A stretch of 33,430 bases of DNA from Phaeospirillum sp. (GCA_030824585.1 JAVBXM010000219.1:1-33430), one strand, 5' to 3'. Positions 8,696 to 17,066 are shown, numbered from the stretch's first letter. Program-made: numbers and translations. The notes: generated from the letters alone by a model not told the origin.

Positions 8696-8779
8696 TTCAC
8701 CACGAAGGCACGAAGGCACGAAGAGGAGGGAGGAAGGAATCTCCCTGTTTTCTTCATGCCTTCGTGCCTTCGTGGTGAA
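8696..8779. repeat. 28-bp inverted repeat (long hairpin) between glycosyltransferase genes
   Basis: Arms at 8696-8723 and 8752-8779 match at 27 of 28 positions around a 28-base spacer. Each arm is built from reiterated cacgaagg units. It lies 11 bases after the stop of GT9 copy 2 and could act as a transcription terminator or processing site. I recognise the spurious peptide it would encode (HHEGTKARR...) as one that recurs in many unrelated bacterial genomes, so it is likely a widespread dispersed repeat rather than a local structure. Confidence 0.85.
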
Positions 8780-8832
8780 AGACCATCGTCGATCAGATCG
8801 ATGCCGGTCGCCGAGTGGGAAAACCATCGTTT

Positions 8833-9990
8833 ATGAGCCTGCTTTCGACGTTGTTTCCGCGCGGCATGCGGCGGCGCTGGTGGATGTTCCGTCCCATCGA
8901 CGCCATGGTCGCCCTGTGGCCGGCCCCCCGGGTGCGCCGTGGCGCCGTGGTGGTGCGCATGGACGGCATCGGCGACATGGTGATGTTCCGGGCCGCGCTG
9001 GAGCACTACCCTTCGGTCCTCGGCATCCCCAAGTCCGAGATCACCGTGCTGGGCTGCCATTCGTGGAAGGCGGTGACCGGCGAGGTGTTCGCCGGCTTCC
9101 GGGTGGTCACCATCGACGAGCACGCCTTCGAGAAGAAATGGCTCTATCGCCTGAAGATCGCCCTGTGGATGCGCCGCCAGGGCTTCAGGACGGCGCTGTG
9201 CGACATGTTCATGCGCAAGACGCTGACCGCCGACACCCTGGTGTGGGCCAGCCGGGCCGAGGAGCGCATCGTCTGCGCCCCCTTCGTCACCGAGCGGACC
9301 AGGGCGGAATACGCCTGGTATCTGGCCAAGGCCACGCGGGTGATCGATACCGGCCCCTATCCCACCCACGAAGGCCTGCGTCACTTCACCTTCCTGCAGG
9401 CCCTGTCGGGTACCCGCATGCCCCCGGAAGTGCCCTCCATCCCCTGGCCCGACCGCGCGCCGGCCCTGCCCGAGGGGGCGCCCTATGTGGTGATGTTCAT
9501 CGGCTCCAACGAGCCGGGGCGGCGCTGGCCGCTGGAAAATTTCATTGCCATTGCGAAACAGGCCCTGGACGCCGGGTTGCGGGTGGTATTCGTCGGCGGG
9601 CCGCAGGAGGCCTATGCCAAGCCGGCCCTGGCCGAACTGAACCATCCCGGCCTGATCGACGCCATCGGCGTGCTCAGGCTGGGGCAGACGGTGGACGTGA
9701 TGAAGCATGCCGCCTGCGTGGTCGGCAACGATTCCGGTCCCGGCCATCTGGCCATCGGAGTGGGGGCGCCCACCGTGCTGCTGGCCGGCGGCGGCCATTT
9801 CGGCTGCTTCGTGCCCTATCCCGAGGAAATCCGCCCGCCCCGGGCCCGTTTCCTCAACGCGCCCATGGAGTGCTACCACTGCCTGTGGCGTTGCCCCAAG
9901 CGCCGGAGCGACCAGGAATCCTTCCCCTGCGTCGCCGGGATCGCCCCGGACGCGGTATGGGCCGCCGTGCGGGACCAACTGGCCTCCTGA
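8833..9990 (+). CDS. Glycosyltransferase family 9, copy 3 (divergent)
   Basis: 385 residues from the ATG at 8833 (MSLLSTLFPRGMRRRWWMFR). A GTG at 8815 in the same frame is an alternative start. GT9 features: GAVVVRMDGIGDMVMFRAAL at the N-terminal GT-B loop (with the canonical G-D), FIGSNEPGRRWPLENFIAIA, the donor-site segment VVGNDSGPGHLAIGVGAPTV, and a C-x2-C-x3-C-x11-C motif near the C terminus (CYHCLWRC...FPC). It is more distant from copies 1 and 2 than they are from each other and is separated from them by the long inverted repeat, so it may have its own promoter. Confidence 0.88.
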   Translation: MSLLSTLFPRGMRRRWWMFRPIDAMVALWPAPRVRRGAVVVRMDGIGDMVMFRAALEHYPSVLGIPKSEITVLGCHSWKAVTGEVFAGFRVVTIDEHAFEKKWLYRLKIALWMRRQGFRTALCDMFMRKTLTADTLVWASRAEERIVCAPFVTERTRAEYAWYLAKATRVIDTGPYPTHEGLRHFTFLQALSGTRMPPEVPSIPWPDRAPALPEGAPYVVMFIGSNEPGRRWPLENFIAIAKQALDAGLRVVFVGGPQEAYAKPALAELNHPGLIDAIGVLRLGQTVDVMKHAACVVGNDSGPGHLAIGVGAPTVLLAGGGHFGCFVPYPEEIRPPRARFLNAPMECYHCLWRCPKRRSDQESFPCVAGIAPDAVWAAVRDQLAS

Positions 9991-10043
9991 GCGGCAAGTT
10001 CGCTTCACAAAATCCGCCGCCCCGTCTATGGTGGCGGCAAGGC

Positions 10044-10061
10044 CTGACCGAAAACGGTCAG
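10044..10061. other. Short hairpin upstream of aromatic-acid transporter gene
   Basis: A perfect 7-bp stem (ctgaccg / cggtcag) with an AAAA loop lies 54 bases after copy 3 of the glycosyltransferases and 119 bases before the transporter start. No T-run follows. It may be a weak terminator for the upstream operon or an operator dyad; the sequence does not decide. Confidence 0.4.
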
Positions 10062-10179
10062 CGACCCAAACAATAATCAGACAAAGCAATCGGTTCGACA
10101 TGAACACCCCCCGCCGGCGTTTTCGCCTCCGGGATGGTGGGCCTGTCTTGATTCGCTATGCGTGGAGGGATGTTTTCTT

Positions 10180-11541
10180 ATGGCATTGGTTAATGCACAC
10201 AAACTGATCGACGAGGCCAAGTTCGGGAAGTTCCACTGGAACGTCCTGTTCTGGACCGCGTTGATCATCATTTTCGACGGCTACGATCTGGTCATCTACG
10301 GCGTGGTCCTGCCGGTTCTGATGAAAGAATGGCAACTGGACCCCATCCAGGCCGGGGCGCTCGGCAGCTATGCCCTGTTCGGCATGATGTTCGGGGCGCT
10401 GACCTTCGGCTCGCTGTCCGACCGCTTCGGGCGCAAGCCGATCATCGCCGTCTGCGTCGTGCTGTTCAGCCTGTTCACGGTGCTGAACGGCTTCGTCCGC
10501 GACACCACGGAATTCGCGGTCTGCCGCTTCATCGCCGGCCTGGGCATCGGCGGCGTGATGCCCAACGCGGTGGCGCTGATGACCGAATACGCGCCCAAGC
10601 GGCTGCGCAGCACCCTGGTGGCCGTGATGTTCAGCGGCTATTCGGTGGGTGGCATGCTGTCGGCGGGCCTGGGCATGACGCTGATTCCCGCCTTCGGCTG
10701 GCAGGCCGTCTTCTTCGTGGCGGCGGTTCCCCTGCTGCTGCTGCCGATCACCCTGTATCTGCTGCCGGAATCCATCGGCTTCCTGATCAAGGCCGGCCGC
10801 ACCGGGGAAGCCATCGACAAGCTGGCTCGGCTGGAGCCGTCCTACACGCCGCAGCCCGGCGACGAGATCGCCTTTCCCACCGGCGCCACCGGCCAGGCGT
10901 CGCTGCCGGCCCTGTTCGCCGGCGGCCGCGGCCTCTCCACGGTGATGTTCTGGGTCGCCTTCTTCATGTGCCTCTTGATGGTCTACGCCCTGGGCTCCTG
11001 GCTGCCCAAGCTGATGAACAATGCCGGCTATGGCCTGGGGTCGAGCCTGAGCTTCCTGCTGGTGCTGAACTTCGGCGCCATCTTCGGCGCGGTGGGCGGC
11101 GGCTACATCGCCGACCGCATGAACCTGAAGCGCGTCCTGGTGACGTTCTTCGTGGTCGCCGCCATCTCCATCAGCCTGCTGGGCGTGAAAAGCCCGACCA
11201 TGGTGCTCTATGTCCTGGTGGCGGTGGCCGGCGCCACCACCATCGGCACCCAGATCCTGCTCTACGCCTATGTGGCGCAGTTCTACCCCATGGCCATCCG
11301 CTCCACCGGCATCGGCTGGGCCTCGGGCGTGGGGCGCAGCGGCGCCATCCTCGGTCCGATGCTGGGCGGGACGCTGCTGGCCTGGAAGCTGCCGCTGATG
11401 CAGAACTTCATGGCCTTCGCGGTGCCCGGCGTGATCGCCGCCGTGGCCATGAGCCTGGTGGTGCGCAGCGCCCAGCATACCCCGGCGGAAGAAAAGGACC
11501 TGGCCTTCGCCGCCGAGACCGGGATGATGGAACCCGATTGA
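10180..11541 (+). CDS. MFS aromatic acid:H+ symporter (AAHS family, BenK/PcaK-like)
   Basis: 453 residues and about twelve hydrophobic segments. The start at ATG 10180 is chosen because GGAGGGA lies nine bases upstream; an in-frame GTG at 10162 overlaps that ribosome site. Family marks: F-D-G-Y-D-L-V-I-Y-G in the first membrane segment (the D-G-x-D typical of AAHS permeases), the MFS loop motif G-S-L-S-D-R-F-G-R-K-P near residue 80, a GLGIGGVMPNAVALMTEYAP segment, and S-T-G-I-G-W-A-S-G-V-G-R-S-G-A near residue 375. Relatives import benzoate, 4-hydroxybenzoate or protocatechuate with protons. No aromatic-degradation genes are nearby, so the substrate is open. Confidence 0.88.
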   Translation: MALVNAHKLIDEAKFGKFHWNVLFWTALIIIFDGYDLVIYGVVLPVLMKEWQLDPIQAGALGSYALFGMMFGALTFGSLSDRFGRKPIIAVCVVLFSLFTVLNGFVRDTTEFAVCRFIAGLGIGGVMPNAVALMTEYAPKRLRSTLVAVMFSGYSVGGMLSAGLGMTLIPAFGWQAVFFVAAVPLLLLPITLYLLPESIGFLIKAGRTGEAIDKLARLEPSYTPQPGDEIAFPTGATGQASLPALFAGGRGLSTVMFWVAFFMCLLMVYALGSWLPKLMNNAGYGLGSSLSFLLVLNFGAIFGAVGGGYIADRMNLKRVLVTFFVVAAISISLLGVKSPTMVLYVLVAVAGATTIGTQILLYAYVAQFYPMAIRSTGIGWASGVGRSGAILGPMLGGTLLAWKLPLMQNFMAFAVPGVIAAVAMSLVVRSAQHTPAEEKDLAFAAETGMMEPD

Positions 11542-11548
11542 GGCGGAG

Positions 11549-11573
11549 ACCCGGTCTCGTCATGAGACCGGGT
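11549..11573 (+). terminator. Hairpin terminator after transporter gene
   Basis: A perfect 10-bp stem (11549-11558 with 11564-11573) with loop gtcat begins eight bases past the transporter stop. There is no T-run, because the dispersed structured repeat begins directly after it. Probably the 3' end of the transporter transcript. Confidence 0.65.
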
Positions 11574-11574
11574 T

Positions 11575-11649
11575 AGGCCCAAGGGGCCGCGCGGCTTATG
11601 CCGCGGGAGCCAAGCCCCACGGAGGTGGGGCGCCCGGCGCCTGAGGACG
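11575..11649 (+). repeat. Structured intergenic repeat, copy A
   Basis: Starts aggcccaaggggccgcgcgg. Three consecutive hairpins can be drawn: ggccc-aag-gggcc; cgcggc-ttat-gccgcg (11590-11595 with 11600-11605); and gccccac-ggag-gtggggc (11614-11620 with 11625-11631). It ends with cgcccggcgcctgagg. It lies between the convergent transporter and glnD genes. Four relatives occur in this window. Stem 3 differs completely in sequence from copy C but is still fully paired. Confidence 0.85.
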
Positions 11650-11656
11650 GGAAATA

Positions 11657-11683
11657 CAAGGCGGCGGCTATTCCGCCGCCTTG
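11657..11683 (-). terminator. glnD terminator hairpin containing the stop codon
   Basis: A perfect 11-bp stem (11657-11667 with 11673-11683) with loop ctatt. Read on the minus strand, the 5' arm is the last coding part of glnD and the TAG stop lies in the loop/3' arm junction. The transcript then continues into tatttccc. This is a compact terminator that shares bases with the coding region. Confidence 0.7.
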
Positions 11684-14445
11684 GTTCCGTCGGCCGTCTT
11701 GGCGGCGGGGTCTTCGAGGGCGGCCAGCAGGGCGGTCTTGATCTGCTCCAGCTTGCGGTCGTGCTCGATCTTATGGCCGAACACGTCCTTGACGTAGAAC
11801 ACGTCCACCACCCGCTCGCCATAGGTGGAGATGTGGGCCGAGGAAATCTGCAGCCCCACATTGGTCATGGCGTTGGTGATGTCGTAGAGCAGCCCGGGCC
11901 GGTCGCGGCCGTTGACCTCGACCACGGTGTGGGAGCGGGACGGCTTGTTGTCGACCAGCGCGCGGGGCGGCACCTTGAAGACGTGGGCGCGGGACGGCAG
12001 CTTGCCCTTGCGCGCTGCCAGCTCGCGGTCGAGGCGCAGGCGGCCGGACAGCACCTGTTCGACGCAGGTGGCCAGCTTGGCCAGCTTGGCCGGGCTGTCG
12101 AAGGCGCCGCCGTCGGAATCCTGGATGCAGAAGGTGTCGAGCGCCATGCCGTTGGCCAGGGTGATGATCTTGGCGTCGACGATGTTGGCGCCCGATACCG
12201 CCATGGCGCCGGCGATCTGCGAGAACAGGCCGGGATGGTCGCCGGTATAGACGATGATCTCGGTGACGGCGCGGTGGGAATCCACCCGGGGCTCGACGGT
12301 GAGCGGGGCGCGCACCGCCTCGGCCTCGCGCACCAGGCGGGCGTGGCGCAGGTGGATCGGCGTGTCGAAGGTGGTCCAATAGGTGGAATAGCCGCGCGCG
12401 ATATGGGCCTCGATGTCCTCGGGCGGCCAGGACAGCTTGAACAGTTCGGCGCGCAGGGCATCCTGGGCGGCCTTGACCCGGGCGGCGCGCGCCGTGCCCG
12501 ACAGGCCGCCGGTCATCACCTCCATGGCCCGCGAGTACAGTTCGCGCAGCAGGCCGGCCTTCCAGGCGTTCCACACGGTGGGGCCCACGGCGCGGATATC
12601 GGCGACGGTCAGGCAGAGCAGCAGCCGCAGGCGCTCGGGCGACTGGACCAGGGCGACGAAGTCGGAAATGGTCTTGGGATCGTCGATATCGCGCTTGAAG
12701 GCGATACGGCTCATGGACAGGTGTTCGCGCACCAGCCAGGCGGCGGATTCCGTTTCCTCGTCGGTCAGCCCCAGGCGCGGCCCCAACTTCATCACCACCT
12801 CGGCCCCCAGGGCGGAATGGTCGCCACCCCGTCCCTTGGCGATGTCGTGGCAGAACACCGCGATGAACAGGGCGCGGCGCGACACCACCTGATGGATCAC
12901 CTCGGTGCAGGTGGGGGCCTCGTCCTTGAGATCGCCGCGCTCGAGGGCGTGCAGCACGCCCAGCGCCTGCACCGTGTGCTCGTCCACGGTGTAGACATGG
13001 TACATGTCGTACTGCATCTGCGCGACGACGCGGCCGAAATCCGGGATGAAGCGGCCCAGCACCCCGGCCTCGTTCATGTGGCGTAGGGCCACTTCCGGGT
13101 TCTTGCGCGACGTCACCATCTCGACGAACAGCCGGTTGGCGTTGGCGTCGACCCGCAGCGCCGCGTCGATGCGCTTGAGATTGCGGTGGACCAGATCCAG
13201 GGCGTGGGGGTGGATGTCCACCTCCTGGGTCAGCGCGGTGTGGAACAGGCGGATCATGGCCGCGGGATCGGTCTCGAACTGGTTGGCGGCGGTGACGTCC
13301 AGGCGTCCGCCCTCCAGTTGGAAGCCGGCCACCATGGTGCGGCGCGAGAACAGGCGGCCCAACTGCAGCCGGCGCGGCTTGCTCTTGAAGGTCTCCTCGG
13401 TCAGGGCGCAGAACAGCCGGGTCAGGTCGCCCACGTCCTTGGCGATCAGGAAGTAGTGCTTCATGAAGCGCTCGACCCCGCGCGAGCAGGCGCGGTCGGC
13501 ATAGTGCATGCGCACCGCGATCTCGGGCTGCACGTCGAAGGTCAGGCGGTCCTCGGGCCGGTCGGTCAGGTAGTGCAGGTGGCAGCGCACCGCCCACAGG
13601 AAGGCCTGGGCCTTGGCGAAGCGCCGCGCCGCCGGGCGCGAGATGATGCCCTTCTCGGCCAGTTCCGAGACGTCCTCGACCCGATAGACGTACTTGGCGA
13701 TCCAGTACAGCGTATGCAGGTCGCGCAGGCCGCCCTTGCCCTCCTTGACGTTGGGCTCCAGCACATAGCGGGAATCGCCCATGCTGGAATGCCGGGAATC
13801 CCGCTCGGCCAGCTTGGATTCCACGAAGGCCTCGGCGGTGCCGTTCATGATCTCGGCGCAGTAGCGGGCCCACAAATCGTCGAACAGCGCCCGGTCGCCC
13901 CACAGCCAGCGCATTTCCAGCAGGGCGGTGCGGATGGTCAGGTCGGCCTTGGCGTTGCGCACGCAATCCTCGGCCGAGCGGGTGGAGTGCCCGACCTTCA
14001 GCCCCATGTCCCACAGCATGTAGAGGATGAACTCCACCACCTGCTCGTGATAGGGCGTGCGCTTGTAGGGCAGCAGGAACAGCAGGTCGATGTCGGAATG
14101 GGGCGACAGCTCGCCGCGCCCATAGCCGCCCACCGCCACCAGGCTCATGCTCTCGCCCGTCGTGCGCACCCCTTGGGGAAACTCGCGGTCGCAGGCGTAG
14201 TCGTGGACCAGACGGACCAACTGGTCGATCAGGAAGCAGTTCTCGCGCACCGTGGCGGTGCCGTCGCCGTGGGCATCGAAGCGGGCGCGCACCTCGGCGC
14301 GGCCGGCGGCCAGCACCTGCTTGAAGATCTCGAGGACCTTCATCCGCCGCTTGTTCTTGGGCAGGTCCTCGTCCACCAGTCCGTCCAGCCGGGCGATGAC
14401 CGCCTGGCGGTTGATGATGGCGCGCTGGCCTTTGATCTTGCTCAT
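11668..14445 (-). CDS. glnD: [Protein-PII] uridylyltransferase / uridylyl-removing enzyme
   Basis: 925 residues, within the normal GlnD range. GlnD senses glutamine, uridylylates PII under nitrogen limitation and removes UMP when nitrogen is ample. Domains in order: a nucleotidyltransferase domain with GGYGRGELSPHSDIDL from residue 106; a central PII-uridylyltransferase region (EPNVKEGKGGLRDLHTLYWI); an HD phosphohydrolase domain with F-C-H-D-I-A-K-G-R-G-G-D-H near residue 530; and two C-terminal ACT domains (TGDHPGLFSQIAGAM near 730 and GRDRPGLLYDITNAM near 842) that bind glutamine. All catalytic motifs are intact. It is monocistronic, with the terminator at its stop codon. Confidence 0.97.
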   Translation of the reverse strand: MSKIKGQRAIINRQAVIARLDGLVDEDLPKNKRRMKVLEIFKQVLAAGRAEVRARFDAHGDGTATVRENCFLIDQLVRLVHDYACDREFPQGVRTTGESMSLVAVGGYGRGELSPHSDIDLLFLLPYKRTPYHEQVVEFILYMLWDMGLKVGHSTRSAEDCVRNAKADLTIRTALLEMRWLWGDRALFDDLWARYCAEIMNGTAEAFVESKLAERDSRHSSMGDSRYVLEPNVKEGKGGLRDLHTLYWIAKYVYRVEDVSELAEKGIISRPAARRFAKAQAFLWAVRCHLHYLTDRPEDRLTFDVQPEIAVRMHYADRACSRGVERFMKHYFLIAKDVGDLTRLFCALTEETFKSKPRRLQLGRLFSRRTMVAGFQLEGGRLDVTAANQFETDPAAMIRLFHTALTQEVDIHPHALDLVHRNLKRIDAALRVDANANRLFVEMVTSRKNPEVALRHMNEAGVLGRFIPDFGRVVAQMQYDMYHVYTVDEHTVQALGVLHALERGDLKDEAPTCTEVIHQVVSRRALFIAVFCHDIAKGRGGDHSALGAEVVMKLGPRLGLTDEETESAAWLVREHLSMSRIAFKRDIDDPKTISDFVALVQSPERLRLLLCLTVADIRAVGPTVWNAWKAGLLRELYSRAMEVMTGGLSGTARAARVKAAQDALRAELFKLSWPPEDIEAHIARGYSTYWTTFDTPIHLRHARLVREAEAVRAPLTVEPRVDSHRAVTEIIVYTGDHPGLFSQIAGAMAVSGANIVDAKIITLANGMALDTFCIQDSDGGAFDSPAKLAKLATCVEQVLSGRLRLDRELAARKGKLPSRAHVFKVPPRALVDNKPSRSHTVVEVNGRDRPGLLYDITNAMTNVGLQISSAHISTYGERVVDVFYVKDVFGHKIEHDRKLEQIKTALLAALEDPAAKTADGTKAAE

Positions 14446-14574
14446 GGTCGGGTGCCGTCACCGCAGGAATTCGAGGGGCCGATTATAGGCGTCGGACGCC
14501 GCCAGCCGCCAGCCCCTTCGGACGCGGATTGGGCATACGGCGGCCATTGCCTGACATTTGGGCACTACACCGGC

Positions 14575-14637
14575 AAGCGCAAGGCGCGCCGCGGCTTATG
14601 CCGCGAGAGCCAAGCGAAGCGCCCGGCGACCGAGGGC
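14575..14637 (+). repeat. Structured intergenic repeat, copy B
   Basis: A relative of copy A in the glnD-cobO gap. Stem 1 is gcgc-aag-gcgc instead of ggccc-aag-gggcc, a paired change. Stem 2 is the common cgcggc-ttat-gccgcg. Stem 3 is nearly lost (gccaagcgaagcgcccggcg). The copy ends about ten bases from the cobO stop. Confidence 0.75.
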
Positions 14638-14647
14638 CCGGCGACAG

Positions 14648-15259
14648 CTAAAATTCCACCCCCGCCTGGGCCTTGATGCCGTCCTTGAACGGGTGCTTCA
14701 CCATGGTCATCTCGGTGACCAGGTCGGCGGCCTCGATCAGCGGGGGCAGGGCGTTGCGTCCGGTCAGCACCACATGCTGGCCCTCGGGCCGCCTCCGGAC
14801 GGCGTCCAGCACCGTTTCCAGCGGCAGGTACTCGTAGCGCAGCGCCACGTTGATCTCGTCGAGGATCACCATCTTGTATTCGGGATCGGCCAGCAGGGCG
14901 GCGGCCAGGTCCCAGGCCCGCTCGGCGGCGGCGATGTCGCGGGCGCGGTCCTGGGTCTCCCAGGTGAAGCCCTCGCCCATGGCGCGAAAGGTGACCAGCT
15001 CGCCCAGGCCTTCCATCACCCGGCGTTCGGCGGTGTCCCAGGCGCCCTTGATGAACTGGACGATGCCCACCTTCATGCCGTGGCCGACACAGCGGATCGC
15101 CATGCCGAAAGCGGCGGTGGACTTGCCCTTGCCCGCCCCGGTGTGGACGATCACCACGCCGCGCGCTCCGGTCTTCCTGGCCATCAGTTTATCGCGCGAG
15201 GCCTTCTTCTTGGCCATTTTCTCGCGGTGGCGCTGGTCGTGGTCCTGGTCCTCGGTCAT
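14648..15259 (-). CDS. cobO: Cob(I)yrinic acid a,c-diamide adenosyltransferase
   Basis: 203 residues of the CobO/BtuR family, which transfers the adenosyl group of ATP to cob(I)yrinic acid or cobalamin to make the coenzyme form of vitamin B12. Evidence: the P-loop variant H-T-G-A-G-K-G-K-S-T-A-A-F-G near residue 40, V-G-I-V-Q-F-I-K-G-A-W near residue 65, E-G-F-T-W-E-T-Q-D near residue 96, and V-I-L-D-E-I-N-V-A-L near residue 133. The charged N terminus (DQDHDQRHREKMAKKKASRD) is typical. It stands alone, with no other cobalamin genes nearby and no B12 riboswitch visible in the 146 bases upstream. Confidence 0.95.
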   Translation of the reverse strand: MTEDQDHDQRHREKMAKKKASRDKLMARKTGARGVVIVHTGAGKGKSTAAFGMAIRCVGHGMKVGIVQFIKGAWDTAERRVMEGLGELVTFRAMGEGFTWETQDRARDIAAAERAWDLAAALLADPEYKMVILDEINVALRYEYLPLETVLDAVRRRPEGQHVVLTGRNALPPLIEAADLVTEMTMVKHPFKDGIKAQAGVEF

Positions 15260-15405
15260 GGTCTCTCCGGCGGGAAGGGGCGGTTCGCCATAGATGGCGA
15301 GCGGGGGGTGGGGTTCAAGACTGAAACAAATCCTTCACGTTCTTCCCGTTGCGTCCAGCGGTATAAGCCCTGCGGGTCCAGGGATGGATGTGGAATTTGA
15401 GACGC

Positions 15406-16182
15406 ATGGCAGAACAATCGGCCCAGCCAAAAATGACCGCCCGCGAGCTTGCTGTCCATTATGGCGGAAAGCCAGCCCTGAAGGGTGTCGACCTGGATAT
15501 CGCGGCGGGCGAGGTGACCGCCCTGATCGGCCCGTCGGGCTGCGGCAAGTCGACTTTCCTGCGCTGTCTCAACCGCATGAACGACACCATCCCCGCCGCG
15601 CGGGTGAGCGGGCGGGCCGCCCTGGACGGCGAGGAGATCTATGGCTCCGCCGGCATGGACCCGGTGTTGCTGCGCGCCCGGGTCGGCATGGTGTTCCAGC
15701 GGCCCAACCCCTTCCCCAAGTCCATCTACGACAACGTGGCCTTCGGCCCGCGCCTGCACGGCCTGGCGGCCGAGGGCGAGGAGATGGAAGCCCTGGTCCG
15801 CACCAGCCTCGAGCGGGCCGGGCTGTGGAAAGAGGTCAAGGACGTGCTGGGCAGCCAGGGCACCGGCCTGTCGGGTGGCCAGCAGCAGCGCCTGTGCATC
15901 GCCCGCGCCATCGCCGTGGCGCCCGAGGTGATCTTGATGGACGAGCCCTGTTCGGCGCTGGACCCCATCGCCACGGCGCGCATCGAGGAGCTGATCGACG
16001 AGCTGCGGGACTCCTTCACCATCGTCATCGTCACCCATTCCATGCAGCAGGCGGCCCGCGTGTCGCAAACCACCGCCTTCTTCCACCTGGGCGATATCGT
16101 CGAGGTGGGCGTCACCGAACAGATTTTCACGGCGCCCGCCAGTTCGCTGACCCAGGGCTACATCACCGGCCGCTTCGGCTGA
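15406..16182 (+). CDS. pstB: Phosphate ABC transporter ATP-binding protein PstB
   Basis: 258 residues from the ATG at 15406; an in-frame ATG at 15388 (preceded by aggga) would add six residues. PstB is the ATPase of the high-affinity phosphate importer PstSCAB. Walker A is GPSGCGKST at residues 42-50, the Pst-specific Q-loop region reads [15 protein letters not shown], the signature is L-S-G-G-Q-Q-Q-R, Walker B is V-I-L-M-D-E-P, and the switch His lies in T-H-S-M-Q-Q-A. It is followed by phoU 140 bp downstream, as in classical pst operons, but the permease genes pstS, pstC and pstA are absent. Divergent cobO lies directly upstream. Confidence 0.95.
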   Translation: MAEQSAQPKMTARELAVHYGGKPALKGVDLDIAAGEVTALIGPSGCGKSTFLRCLNRMNDTIPAARVSGRAALDGEEIYGSAGMDPVLLRARVGMVFQRPNPFPKSIYDNVAFGPRLHGLAAEGEEMEALVRTSLERAGLWKEVKDVLGSQGTGLSGGQQQRLCIARAIAVAPEVILMDEPCSALDPIATARIEELIDELRDSFTIVIVTHSMQQAARVSQTTAFFHLGDIVEVGVTEQIFTAPASSLTQGYITGRFG

Positions 16183-16207
16183 GACCGGGCCTCCTCGAGG
16201 TCCGGCC

Positions 16208-16281
16208 AGGCCCAAGGGGCCGCGCGGCTTAGGCCGCGGGAGCCAAGCGCGCGGAGGCGCGCGCCCGGCGCTTGAGGGGCT
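16208..16281 (+). repeat. Structured intergenic repeat, copy C
   Basis: Lies between pstB and phoU, which run in the same direction. Stem 1 is the same as copy A. Stem 2 is cgcggc-ttag-gccgcg. Stem 3 is gcgcgc-ggag-gcgcgc (16247-16252 with 16257-16262), fully paired but with different bases from copy A (ccccac/gtgggg) and the same ggag loop. An imperfect hairpin precedes it (about 16186-16203). Confidence 0.85.
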
Positions 16282-16322
16282 CTTTGACCAAGGAGCCCCA
16301 GTATGAAAGAGGAGTGACCCAC

Positions 16323-17042
16323 ATGACCACCATCGGCGAACCGCATATCGTCAAATCCTACGATTCCGAACTGGCCCGCCTCGACGATTCCCTGGCCCGC
16401 ATGGGCGGGCTGGCCGAGGCCCAGATGGCCGCCGCGCTCGATGCGCTCGAGGCCCGCGACAGCGATCTGGCCACCCGGGTGATGGAGAACGACGCCCAGG
16501 TGGACGCCGTCGAGGCCTTCGTCAACGAGCAGACGGTACGGGTGCTGGCGCTGCGCGCGCCGGTGGCCGACGACCTGCGCACCGTGGTGGCGGCGCTGAA
16601 GATCGCCGGCGAGATCGAGCGCATCGCCGACCTGGCGGCCAACGCCGCCAAGCGGTCGCTGGTGCTCAACCGCCTGCCGCCGGTCGAGCCCATGCGCTCG
16701 CTGCTGCGGCTGGGCCGGCTGGCGCTCGGCCTGGTCAAGGAGGTGATGGACGCCCATCTCGGCCACGACGCGGTCCGGGCCCTGGCGGCGCGCGACCGCG
16801 ACCAGGAGATCGACGACGTCTACGCCTCGCTGTTCCGCGAGATCCTCACCTATATGATGGAGGACCCCAGGAACATCACGCCGTGCTCGCACCTGATGTT
16901 CATCGCCAAGAATTTCGAGCGTATCGGCGACCACGCCACCAACATCGCCGAGCTGGCCCATTTCCGCATTCTCGGCCGGGCGGCGCTGCAGCAGCGGCCC
17001 AAGAAGGACGATTCGTCCTTCGTGGGCGCCGATCCGGAATAA
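16323..17042 (+). CDS. phoU: Phosphate signalling complex protein PhoU
   Basis: 239 residues. PhoU links the Pst transporter to the PhoR-PhoB two-component system and damps the phosphate-starvation response. The start is ATG 16323, preceded by aggag eight bases upstream; the frame extends to 16272 without a better site. The two repeated three-helix PhoU modules carry the metal-binding type motifs K-I-A-G-E-I-E-R-I-A-D near residue 99 and K-N-F-E-R-I-G-D-H-A-T-N near residue 196. The N-terminal segment S-Y-D-S-E-L-A-R-L is also typical. It follows pstB, separated by repeat copy C. Confidence 0.95.
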   Translation: MTTIGEPHIVKSYDSELARLDDSLARMGGLAEAQMAAALDALEARDSDLATRVMENDAQVDAVEAFVNEQTVRVLALRAPVADDLRTVVAALKIAGEIERIADLAANAAKRSLVLNRLPPVEPMRSLLRLGRLALGLVKEVMDAHLGHDAVRALAARDRDQEIDDVYASLFREILTYMMEDPRNITPCSHLMFIAKNFERIGDHATNIAELAHFRILGRAALQQRPKKDDSSFVGADPE

Positions 17043-17043
17043 G

Positions 17044-17065
17044 GCCAAGCTCTTTTGGGCTTGGC
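17044..17065 (+). terminator. Hairpin after phoU
   Basis: Stem gccaagc / gcttggc (17044-17050 with 17059-17065) with loop tcttttgg starts two bases after the phoU stop. Repeat copy D follows directly, as copy A follows the transporter terminator. Confidence 0.55.
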
Positions 17066-17066
17066 T

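Noticed and set aside
11771-14461. 896-codon frame on the same strand as glnD
   Set aside because: Out-of-frame Arg/Pro/Gly-rich shadow of glnD, which has all catalytic motifs.
15260-15405. Cobalamin riboswitch upstream of cobO
   Set aside because: The gap is only 146 bases to the divergent gene and no B12-box-like sequence was seen; only a 6-bp hairpin (15285-15300).
16158-17048. Minus-strand frame whose end spans repeat copy C
   Set aside because: The peptide from the repeat (SRAAPWAWP) also appears from copy E in another context, showing it comes from the repeat, not from a gene.
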